Part shown: piece by piece, positions 35,238-45,694 of the stretch
Layout: each line of letters opens with the position of its first letter
Position numbering within the stretch: the first letter of the stretch is position 1
Assembly (NCBI GenBank): GCA_030035585.1
Contig: CM057463.1
Coordinates: forward strand, 135,378,736 to 135,442,735
Reading direction: 5' to 3'
DNA: 64,000 nucleotides
From: Dugong dugon
Lineage: Eukaryota; Chordata; Mammalia; Sirenia; Dugongidae
Program-made: the position numbers and the translations under genes
The notes under the pieces: generated by a model
The model's input: the letters and a program-made list of their open reading frames with translations, nothing else
The model's database searches: none
Told to the model about the DNA's origin: nothing

Positions 35238-37040
35238 ATGCCGAGCATGTTCTTCCCTTTTGGTTTTCTATTTTCAGGTCTTTGCACATTTCATTATAAT
35301 ACTTTACTTTGTCTTCTCAAGCTGCCTTTTGAAATGTTCTGTTCAGCTCTTTTACTTCAACATTAATCAAGCTGAAAGAACTAAAGAAAAATGCAAGCCT
35401 CACATTAAAGTATTGAAGGATTCTATGGGAAAAATACTAAATGATGCAGGCAGCATCAAAAGAAGATGGAAGGAATACACAGTCTCTGTACCAAAAGGAA
35501 TTGGTCTACATTCAACCATTTTAGGAGGTAACATATAATCAAGAACTGATGGTACTGAAGGAAGAAGTCCAAGCTGCACTGAAGGCATTGGTGAAAAACA
35601 AGTCTCCAGGAGTTGAAGGAATACAAACTGAGATGTTTCAATAAATGAACGCAGCACTGGAGGTGCTCACTAGTCTATGTCAAGAAATTTGGAAGACAGC
35701 TTCCTGGCCAACAGACTAGAAGAGATCCATATTTGTACCATTCCAAAGAAAGGTAATCCAACAGAATGTGGAAGTTAGCAAACAATATCATAAATATCAC
35801 ATACAAGTAAAACTTCATTGAAGATCATTCAAAAGTGGTTGCAGCAGCACATCTACAGGAAACTGCCAGAAATTCAAGTGGGATTCAAAAGAGGACATGG
35901 AACAAGGGATATCATTGTGATGTCAGATGGATCTTGGCTGAAAGCAGAGAATACCAGAAAGATGTTTGCCTGTGTTTTACTGACTCTGCAAAGATATTAG
36001 ACTGTGTAGATCATAATAAATTATGGATAACATTGCAAAGAATGGGAATTCCAGAACTCTTAACTGTGCTCATGAGGAACCTGTACATAGACCAAGAGGC
36101 AGTCGTTCAAACAGAACAAGGTGATATTGCATGATTTAAAGTCAAGAAAGATGTAAGTCAGGATTGTGTTATTTCACCATACTAATTCCATCTATATGAT
36201 GAACATAAAATCCAGGAAGCTGTACTATATGAAGAAGAACCAGTCATCAGGATTAGAGGAAGATTCAATAACAGTCTGAGACACGTAGATGACACAACTT
36301 TGCTTGCTGAAAACGAAGAGAACTTAAAGCACTTACTGATGAAGATCTAAGTCCACAGCCTTCAGTATGGACTACACCTCAACATAAAGAAAGGAAAAAT
36401 CCTCACAACTGGCCCAATAAACAACACCGTGATAAACAGAAAAAAGACTGAAGTTGTCAAGAATTTTATTTTACTTGAATCCACAATCAACGCCCAAGGA
36501 GGCAGCAGTCAGGAAATCAAATGGCATATTGCATTTGGCAAATCTGCTGCAAAAGACCTTCTTAAAGTGTTAAAAAGCAAAGATGCCACTTTAAGGACTA
36601 AGGTCCACCTGACCCTAGCCATGGTGTTTTCAATCACCTCATGTGCATGTGAAAGCTGGACAAGAATAAGGAAGACCAAAGAAGAATTGAGGCCTTTGAA
36701 TTATGGTGTTGGCAAAGAATATTGAATATACTATGGACTGCAAGAAGAATGAACAAATTTTTCTTGGAAGAGGTATAGCCAGCAAGACTTTGTCTCACAT
36801 GCTTTGGACATGTTATAGGGAGGGACCAGTCCCTGGAAAATGACATAATGCTTGGTAAAGTAGAAGGTCAGAGAAAAAGAGCAAGACCCTCAATGAGATG
36901 GATTGACACAGTGGGTGCAACAATGGGGTCAAGCATAACAACGATTGTGAAGATGGTGCAGGACTGGGCAGTATTTCCTTCTTTTGTACACAGCGTACCT
37001 GTGAGTTGAAATCAACTCGACAGCACCTAATAACAACAAC
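35238..37040 (+). mobile_element. Second RTE copy with an inverted 5' end
   Basis: 35238-35364 is the reverse complement of RTE sequence equivalent to 34559-34681. From about 35365 the RTE runs forward without a break to the true 3' terminus ('gacagcacctaataacaaca'). The inverted block ends in element coordinates almost exactly where the forward block begins, which fits twin priming during insertion. The forward block repeats the stretch also present at 34690-35193, so this locus carries two RTE copies. Confidence 0.86.
35365..37000 (+). pseudogene. RTE reverse transcriptase pseudogene
   Basis: RT fragments in order: KIIQKWLQQHIYRKLPEIQVG (35821 onward), DCVDHNKLWITLQRMGIP (about 36000-36054), then the active-site box near 36285, which reads HVDDTTLLAE, so the usual aromatic-Ala pair before DD is changed. 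The C-terminal part (FILLESTINAQG, FSITSCACESWT) continues to about 36725. At least three frameshifts are present. It is non-functional. Confidence 0.87.
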
Positions 37041-38827
37041 ATTCCAAGTCATTCATTTTCTCTCTTTAGTTGATTATTTCCATTAATATATTTTCACTTT
37101 GAAATATAACTTGCCATAAATAAACAAAAATATTAACAACAAAGTTCAAAACTTTGGATAACATTTCAATCTCTAGTTACCATCACATTTCTTTGTTCCT
37201 TTTACAGCAAACCTCTTTTGAGGAGTTTTCTGTATTTGATGTTTACACTACTTCTCTTCCCATGCTGTCTTGTCAGTACAGCATTTTATGCTGTGACATG
37301 AAAATCACAGCAGAAAGTTTGTGAAATTTTCCATACAGTGAATCATACATCTCATTTTTTTCTTTTCTTCTTTTTAATTTTTTTTAATTTTGTAAAAATA
37401 TGGAGAACACAACAATTGCCAATTCAACATTTTTTCACATGTACAATTTAATCAAACCAGTTATTCTTATTTAGGTATAGGGTCTTTTTCAATTCTATAT
37501 ATTTTATACATTTTTTCAACTTCATATTTCTCTAAGAATTTAGATATGTTTTTTCATAAAAGAATAGATAAACATGACCAAATAGGTTGCCAGAAAACAC
37601 ATGTTAATTTTTCATTAATTTTTACTTGTGAAGTTTATTTTTGTTTCAGCCTAAGACTTTGCTAGTCACATATACACTTTTCTTTTGCTGCAGTAAACAG
37701 AACACAGACTTGAAGTAGTGAAGTAGTATACATTTTTTCTAGTCTTAATTTTATAATAATAAGTCATTTAATTTGAATTATCAGTTTTTTTAATTTTTCT
37801 TTAATATTGTAGAATAAAGAGTAGGGTTAAAATATTTTATTATTTTATTAATTCTGAGGAATTAATTATATCCATTTTTATTCATTGAAATTATAGATGA
37901 CCAGTTTCTTTTCTAGAAAAATTAAAGTTATACTACCTATCATGTTTACTGCCCCCACTCTTTCATCTATTTGTTTATGCACTTCTTCTAGTAGTAATTT
38001 TTGTAGGTACCAGATACAATACTATGTTTTGTGACTACAGTAGTGAATAAGATAGATACTGAATCATATTCTAGCAAAGATTTTAGAGAAAAAGAAACAA
38101 TATAAGGGTGGTATGTGTTATAAAATTGGAAATACAGACTGCAGTGAAAGGATGGCATTAGTAAATAAATCTAAGATCACCAGAAGAATTGATATTTAAG
38201 ATTAGTCAAAACAAAATGAATGTTCTTGTGAGGAATGGTGGTGAGTGGTAGAGATAAAGCTTTCTAGGCAGAAAAAAGGGGAAATACATGTGAAAATAGA
38301 AAGGAAAATAATAACAGATAGAATGCAAAGATAGTGGGAAGAATGGTATAAGCCTGCAGAAGTGGGCAAGACAATATCCCTGTAAGGCCTTGAAACCTGT
38401 GTTAAGGCATTTGATTATCATAAGGAATAGGAAACATTGAATGGCTTCTACCTTAGATTGAGGTAATTAAACTTGTTTTTTTGTTTGTTTGTTTGTTTGT
38501 TTTAAAGACCCCTTTAGCTACAATCTAGAAAAGTAGGCTCCTGTTGGTGGCAGAAGAAGATCCATTTTTATTTTTATGGTATCTAACCATGAATTCGTTG
38601 CTCATTTTCAGCCTACTGAATTATATTGCAGTTCGATTCACTCATTATATTCATAATCCCCAAACTGTGTACCAAGGAGTCTAGGTATGGTGCAGCGAAC
38701 TCACAAGAATGCAGTGAGATATTTTACAATTTCAAGAGAAACTTAGTGATGCTCAGTATCTTTCAATATCTTTCTGTAAATCACTAGTTTAAGCTAGATA
38801 AAATTTTCTAAATTAATAAATTTTATT
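37041..38827. other. No gene seen; AT-rich DNA
   Basis: No named repeats except a (GTTT)n tract at 38475-38503. The minus-strand frame at 38206-38421 shows no recognisable domain. Confidence 0.45.
38475..38503. repeat. (GTTT)n simple repeat
   Basis: About seven tandem gttt units. Confidence 0.85.
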
Positions 38828-38975
38828 TTTGGACAGTGTTAGATTTACAGAAAAATCAAGAAGATAGTACAGAGTTCCCATATACACCAGTTTGCCCTAT
38901 CATTGACATCTTATATTACTTTGGTATATCTGTGCCAATTAATGAACTGATATTGACGCATTATTATTCTGATTA
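38828..38975. mobile_element. Ancient L1M 3'UTR fragment
   Basis: 'gatttacagaaaaatcaaga', 'gttcccatatacaccagttt' and 'attgacgcattattattctg' are recognisable pieces of the 3'UTR of old mammalian L1M elements. About 150 bases remain. The strand is not certain from memory. Confidence 0.6.
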
Positions 38976-40820
38976 TCTTACCTCAATATCTCTTCATTTC
39001 CTCAATTTGGGAGAAGAGTAGTACTGTGATACTATAAAAGGGGCAAGGTGGGAAAACCCCACTTTCATCACTAACTGGATGGCCAGGATCAGCAGGAATC
39101 CAATTCCCACATGGAAGTGCATCAAGGCCTCACTTTCCTATGTTTCCATTCCTTGTCACCAGCCACTTTTGTGACAATTACCATCTCTGACCCCAACCAC
39201 CCACAGTTAGATCACATCTCATCCCTAGCTATTCTGAGCCAGATCAAAACATCCTTAGCCTCCTGAAACCAAGTCGTCGGGGAGCAGCTATAGGCTCAAG
39301 AGTCAGCACAAATCTTTACACCTCAGATCAGTTGCTCTCTCTCTCTTTCTCTCCATCTCATCCCCAGTGACTGGGTCATAAGCTAGAAAGACTCTACACT
39401 TCCTCACCGATTGCCCATGCAACCTTCCTGTATCACTCAGCCACCCAGAGCTCGGTCTACATAAATCTACTTTGTACTGCCAGCCCCTGCTGGCTCATTG
39501 CCCCTGTGGGTTCATTAATTCTCTATACTAGCTCACAAAAGACTGTTGCCTATACTTACAGTTAACCATTTATTATAACCAGAAAGGATACAAGCACAAA
39601 GATGCATCAGACAAGGTCTGGAAGAGTTCCCAGCACAGTGCCTCTATTGTTTCCAAGGACATGCCACTCCCTTTCCAGTATATAGAATGTTAGCACGGAT
39701 CTCAGATTCCATTTATCGGTACCTCAATTAATATGCAAGACTTGGGCCTTAATGCATAATTATGATCTATCCAATCAATGAATATACATGATTGCATTAG
39801 CAATCCCTCCTGCCTGCTTTCCTGAAGTTAGTTCACCAGATGTGGGGCCTATGTAGCCCCTACTTGCCTGGATATTTTGGAAAACAAAAAGTATCTTAAT
39901 TGTTCTGGCTATTGTCAGAAACTGTAGTTAAAGACCCAAACCAACCAAGTTCTTTGTTTCACAAGTATCATCTACCTCATAGGGTTATTATGAAGAACAA
40001 AAACATTATATCTATATATCAGTGTATCAGTATCTATATCTCTCACCTAGAAAAATGTCTGACACATTATAAGAATATATTCTTATTTATCCACACAGTA
40101 AGACACACACACACGAGTATAATTTCAAAATAAGTAAATGTGTACATTTTGTGGGTGCATTCTCATACATTTTTTTTTCCTGATAGAGTGTTTGATAAAC
40201 ATTTTGGAGGTCAATAGTCTAGAGAATGAACTGGACAGATAGGAGAGTCAATTTTATAAAGTCAGTTTGGATGACACTGTAACTGACCAGGTGAGAGATG
40301 ATGAGTGTAAAATTATCAATGTGATAAAGATAATTTTACAGGTAAACAGATACTTAGGAAATATAAGTTTTAATAAATAATTATGGTTATGATAGAGATG
40401 TTGGAGAATAGTCAGATACCAATAGGGCCTCTTAGATATTCATATTTTTACTGAGAGAAAATTGAAGAGGAGTTAAGTTCAGAGAGAAGATTCTGAATAG
40501 AGTGTAAACACTGAATTTGAGATCTTTGAAATTATCCAAGTGGATATTTTGAGTAGGTAATTGGAAATCATGAAGTGATGAAAAGGTGGAAGAGAATTAA
40601 TAGCTATGTGTTTTTTTATTGTTGTTGCTGTTGTTCAAGGCTTATTTAGAGGGGTAGATTCTTCTGTATATAAATTAAAATGATTGTATATTAAAAATAA
40701 ATAATAGTAAATTAACCAATAAAAAATGTTTTATTTATTATAACAACTCATACTATCTTTAACCATAGATAAATAGGAATTTTTTAAAATAAATTTTGAA
40801 AAAAAGTTTTGTAGTGCCAA
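38976..40820. other. No gene seen; possible ancient LTR-type sequence at about 39040-39880
   Basis: 39040-39880 is more GC-rich than its surroundings and holds phrases such as 'ataaccagaaaggatacaag' and 'ccagatgtggggcctatgta' that suggest a decayed LTR-type repeat. I cannot name it. The rest is AT-rich without features. Confidence 0.35.
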
Positions 40821-40833
40821 TTAAGGAGGTTTT

Positions 40834-41012
40834 AGGAGCTCTGGTGGTACAGTAGTTAAGCACTCAGCTGAACCCACCAGTTGCTCCACAGGAGAAAGAT
40901 GAGATAGTCTGCTTCAGTAAATATTTACAGCCTTGGAAACCCTATGGAACAGTTCTACTCTGTGTTATAGTGTCGCTATGAGTTGTAATCAACTAGACAG
41001 CAATGATTTTTT
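40834..41012 (+). mobile_element. AfroSINE, longer subtype
   Basis: Sense copy: 'aggagctctggtggtacagt' head, an inserted segment 'gagatagtctgcttcagtaa' shared with the SINE at 13801, then 'ccttggaaaccctatggaac' and a T-rich tail. The TSD is ttaaggaggtttt at 40821-40833 and ttaagaagttttt at 41013-41025, with two mismatches. Confidence 0.88.
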
Positions 41013-41025
41013 TTAAGAAGTTTTT

Positions 41026-41883
41026 ATTAGGGAAAGAAAGGGTAATGTGGGTCAAGGCTTAGGATTTGGAGGCCCATTTCATAGAGATAAAGATTTTTAT
41101 TAAATGCTATTCCTCAATTCTTATTTATAGGAAAGGAGCCTTTCAGTTTATAACAAATACACTATTATTTGTAGGTGATACCAGTTAATGCCAGATATTA
41201 TGAATTGTACCTTTTTGACAATGGATATTTTTCTCTATAAATTATCCTGATCTTTGTTCTCGGACACAGGTAAATTACCTGGGAAGAGTTTGGTGCTTTC
41301 AAGCCTTGCCTTCAAACTTTGTTAGGTGGGGTCAGAGCATCCTTCAGTGATGGTCTAATTTTTCCATACTACTGTGGCAATAGAGAGCATATTCTGACTG
41401 ATGCTTCATACTTTATTAGGTGCCCCACTCCAGGTGGTAGAAAGAAACTATTCCTTGCCTTGTGAGAGTCATAGGGCGTGTTCTCTCAGTTTATTTTGGT
41501 TAGTTTTCTCTCTCTCCCACACACGCAAACTAGTCAAATATTAGTCAGTTGAAGACCCTATATGGAGACTATGTAGATCCTCAGAGTCTCTCACTTTAAC
41601 TCTTTCAAGATCTAATTATTTTCTGCTTTGAATTTTTTTTTTTAATACCATGAATTTTCATTAATGGAAGCATGATCAGCCATGGAGTGTGTTTAAATTT
41701 TGGGTTGGTAATATGGATTTTGAGAAATATTGTTACTACAAGGTTACCATAGAACTTTTAAGTTCTTGAACCCCAAAATTAATAGGCACCCATCGGTGCT
41801 TCCAGATCTTGTTTGCTGATACTGTTCATGGTGCCTTCCTTTAGGTTACATGGGGGAACCTCTGCTTTTACAAATATAACACA

Positions 41884-41918
<35 letters not shown>

Positions 41919-42315
41919 ACCACCAAGGCTCCCTAACTATTACATAGGAAACCATAATATGCTTACAAGGCTTATCCAGAAGTACAAAAGCCAAAGAGAC
42001 AATTTTTTTTTTTACCCAATCACACTTCCTTGTTGCACTATCTCACTTGCAAGCCTCATACCCCAGCTATTTTGCTTCCACTAATGTTTCTTTTGCCTTC
42101 ATCTTTTACACAAGTACTCACTGGAAGGCAGAAAATACTTTCAGTGGTAAAGTATACGCCTAAAGAACCTGAGAGCCAGAAAAAGTGAGTGGTACTCAAT
42201 ATGTATCATGGGTCATGAGCTCTTCTTTTCAGGTACTTTCCACTTTGAAGGCTAAATACCATAGCCTCTTTGGTCTTCTCAACTCCGGGAGTTTGCTAGG
42301 CTTCTCATGAATTAT
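41026..42315. other. No gene seen; contains (AC)n and poly(A)
   Basis: Unique-looking sequence. The minus-strand frame across 41779-41994 is created by the simple repeat. Confidence 0.45.
41879..41919. repeat. (AC)n followed by poly(A)
   Basis: About 19 bases of AC followed by about 23 As. It may mark the degraded tail of an unrecognised insertion, but no body is visible upstream. Confidence 0.85.
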
Positions 42316-42930
42316 GGAAAAAGATTGAAGTTGTCAAGGATTTCATTTTACTCAGATCCACAATCAACACTCATAGAAGCCGGAGTCAGGAAATCAAAAG
42401 ACGCATTGCACTGGGCAAATCTGCTGCAAGAGAACTCTTTAAAGTGTTGAAAAGCAAAGATGTCACCTCGAAGACTACAGTGCACCAGACCCAAGCCATG
42501 GTGTTTTCAGTCACCTTGTATGCATGTGAAAGTTGGACGATGAATAATGAAGACTGAAGAAGAATTGATGCCTTTGAATTGTGGTGTTGGCAAAGAATAT
42601 TGAATATACCATGGACTGCCAGAAGAATGAACAAATCTGTCTTGGAAGAAGCACAACCAGAATGCTCTTTGGAATCAAGGATGACGAGATTACGTCTCAC
42701 ATACCTTGGACATGTTGTCAGGAGGGATCAATCCCTGGAGAAGGACATCATGCTTGATAAAGTTGAGAGTCAGCAAAAAAGAGGAAGACCCTCAACGGGA
42801 TGGATTGATACAGTGGCTGCAACAATGGGCTTAAGCATAACAACGATTGTAAGGATGGCGTGGGACTGGGCAGTGTTTCATTTTGTTGAACATAGTTGGA
42901 ATTGGCTCGAGGGCACCTAACAACAACAAC
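42316..42930 (+). mobile_element. RTE (BovB-class) 3' fragment
   Basis: Runs from 'ggaaaaagattgaagttgtc' to the terminal '(g)gcacctaacaacaacaac'. The C-terminal coding part is open for 113 codons at 42579-42920 (SRMTRLRLTYLGHVVRRDQSLEKDIML, GRPSTGWIDTVAATMG). It looks younger than the copy at 29413, with a clean (aac)n tail. Confidence 0.93.
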
Positions 42931-43786
42931 ATCTATGGCCTGAGAGTTACTTTCAGGTGAGAAACTTGGTCAAGCATTTGCCTCACCGTATTTATTTAAC
43001 TTCTCTCAGGATTAATTGTTTTTGGCTGATGCTCAAATTCTGAAAATTTTTGGTTCCTGTAATTTTCCCATTTTTTTTTTTTTAGTTGTTACAGGCAACA
43101 GCATAAGTTCAGTCCCTGTTATTGCATCTTGGATGGCAGAAAAAGAGCAATGAAGTTCTGCCGTGCAAACTTTGCAAAAGTGAGAGAAAGAACATTGCCT
43201 CTGAAAGCCAGAAGAGTAAACAGTGAGTGTGTTTACAGCAAGCTCATGAACGTAGTGGTTGTGGTTGTAGGGTTGGGGCTGAGTTCAACAACATGGGAAA
43301 TTCTTTAACAAGTATGATTGGCTTCTATGAAAAATAAGCCAATTACCAACATCAGCTATTGATCTTGAGCCCCTGATTTAATACCATATCTTCAAAGAAC
43401 TGACCAGTCATTTTGATGAAGGTTGGTATATTGTACCCCTTTCATTATAGAGATAGTAATGATAGGTGTAGACATTTAGGCTCAGCTCCAAATGCACTTC
43501 TAAAATCACTTTTTTTCTTCTGGCATCATGATCCATGGACTTAGTGAATGTTTTAACAGCATTGCATGCCACACAATTTTGCTTCTGGCCAAGGAACTCA
43601 TTGTATTTCAAAAGAAGTCAAGCAAAAATAACTATGAAATGTCCATAATCTGATGGGACTCTCTAGTCTTTTGATGCACCACATCACCCAGAAACAGGTG
43701 GGCTTAAATCACAGTAGAATATTCTTTTGAAAACCTTCTTGTTGTGTGAGCTAATATACAATAATTTTCACATTTGAAACACTGTT
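42931..43786. other. No gene seen
   Basis: Unique-looking DNA; a short T-run lies at about 43071. It ends at the TSD of L1 copy 3. Confidence 0.45.
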
Positions 43787-43800
43787 CTGATATATTCTTT
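43787..43800. repeat. Left TSD of L1 copy 3
   Basis: ctgatatattcttt, identical to 52697-52710. The T-run that follows is the outermost A-tail of the minus-strand insertion. Confidence 0.95.
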
Positions 43801-44187
43801 TTTTTTTTTTTCATTAAATGTTGCACTCTTTTAATTGACCTCTGGGCTTTGGAAGATATATTATTTGGATTTGTTGTTGTTAGGTGCCATCAAGTTGGCT
43901 CCAACTCATGGCGACCCTATGTACAACAGAACGAAAAACTGCCCAGTCCCGCACCATCCTCACAATTGTTGTTATGCTTGAGCCCGTTGTTGCAACCACT
44001 ATGTCAGTCCGTCTCGCTGAGGGTTTTCCTCTTTTTCACTGACCATCTCCTTGACCAAGCATGATGTCCTTCTCCAGGGACTGATCCCTCCTGATTGCAC
44101 GTCCAAAGCATGTGAGATGTAGTATCGCCAACTTTGCTTCTAAGAAGCATTCTGGTTGTACTTCTTCCAAGACAGGTTTGTTCATTC
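43801..44187 (-). mobile_element. Probable L1 3'-transduced segment carrying an RTE 3' fragment
   Basis: Lies between two A-tails (T-runs on the plus strand) at 43801-43811 and 44188-44206, yet inside the TSDs of L1 copy 3. 43871-44187 is the 3' end of a minus-strand RTE ('gttgttgttaggtgccatca' to 'cttccaagacaggtttgttc'). 43812-43870 is 59 bases of otherwise unfamiliar DNA. The simplest reading is that the source L1 sat inside an RTE, and its transcript read past the weak L1 tail to a downstream site. Confidence 0.85.
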
Positions 44188-44206
44188 TTTTTTTTTTTTT
44201 TTTTTT

Positions 44207-44960
44207 ATTTAATTGTACTTCAGGTGAAAGCTTACAGAGCAAATAGTTTCTCATGAAATAGTAGTACACATGTTGTTCTATGACGTTAGTTAACAACCCC
44301 ACAACATATTAAGCCTCTAAATTTTCAACCTTTTTTTTTTTTTTTGATGAAAATACAGATAGCCAAAGATACACCGTTTCAAAAATTTCTACATTCACAG
44401 TTCAGTGATTTTGACTACGCTCTTCCAACTGTGCTGTTATTCTCACTTAAGATGAAGGCTTACAGAACAAAATAGTTTTTCATTTAACAGTTACTACACA
44501 TGTTGCCCTATGACAATGGTTAACAATCTCACAGCACATCAAGAATATCCTTACTCCACCTTGTGTTCCCTATCACCAGGGGACTTCCTTGTCCCCTTCT
44601 GTCTTCTGGCCCTTGTCACTGGACTACTGTACCTCTTTAGTCTCATTTGGTTTTTTTTTTATTTTATTTTTATTTTTATTTTATTTTAACACCATTTCAA
44701 AACTTTTTACTTACACATTTAAGTGATATTGACTATGCTCTTCCAATTGTGCTGCCATTCTTGCCCAAGATGAAGGCTTACAGGACAAAACAGCCTCCCA
44801 TTTAATAGTTACTACAAATGTTGCACTATAGCAGTGGTCAACAATCTCACAATACATCGACAGTGTCCTTATTCAATTTGTGTTCCTTATCATCAGTTTC
44901 CTACTCCCCCTCTGCCTTCTGGCCCTTGTCACCAGACTCCTGTACCTCGTTAGTCCCATT
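44207..44960 (-). repeat. Three related modules at the 3' end of L1 copy 3
   Basis: On the plus strand the core 'gttaacaaccccacaacat' (about 44289), 'gttaacaatctcacagcaca' (about 44519) and 'gtcaacaatctcacaataca' (about 44837) mark three related units. Each is preceded by 'aagcttacag' or 'aaggcttacag' and separated by T-rich tracts (44188-44206, 44331-44346, 44651-44690). The same kind of duplication is seen in L1 copy 2. Confidence 0.8.
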
Positions 44961-45694
44961 TAGTTTTACTGGGCTGTCCACTCACAGGATTAAAATCGAA
45001 CCTCAAAGGTAACTTCACCTCTGAGCTGAAAGGGTGTCTGGGGGCCACACTCTTGAGGTTTCTCTAGTATTCTTTAGGCCAGTAAATCTGGTCATTTTTT
45101 TTTTTTTTTTTTTGGGAGTTAAAATTCTGCTCTACATCCTTCTCCAGCTCTGTCCAGAACCCTCTGTTGTGATCCTGGTCAGAGCAGTCAGTGGTGGTAG
45201 CCGGGCACCATCTAGCTGTACTGGACTCAGTCCGGTGGAGGCCTTGGTAGCTGTGGACAATTAGTCCTTTGGACTAATCTTTTCGTTGAATCCTGTTCTC
45301 TTCATTCTCCCTTGCTCCTGAAGGGATGAGACCAGTGGAGTATCTTAGATGGCCACTCATAGGCTTTTAAGACCCCAGACACTATTCACAAAGGTAGAAT
45401 GTAGAGCATTATCTTTATAAGTAGTGTCATGCCAATTGAGCTAGATGTTCCCCAAGACCATGGTCCCCAGAGCCCTCTGTCCAACAATTCAGTCCCTCGG
45501 GGTGTTTGGATGTGTCTATAGGGCCTCCATGACCTTTCCTTATGCAGTTTGTGTTGGTTTCCCCTGTACTGTGTACTATCTCACCTCTCACCCAAGTTAC
45601 CACTTACCTATTACCTATTTAGTATTCCCCCCGCCCCATCCCTGGTAACCAACAAGGATTGTTACATTTTGCATGTGAATTTTTTCATGGGTTT

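Noticed and set aside
33056-37040. Ruminant BovB contamination or horizontal transfer from cattle
   Set aside because: RTE/BovB-class LINEs occur in afrotherians too, and the copies are nested with AfroSINEs and several independent RTE insertions of different age lie in the same DNA.
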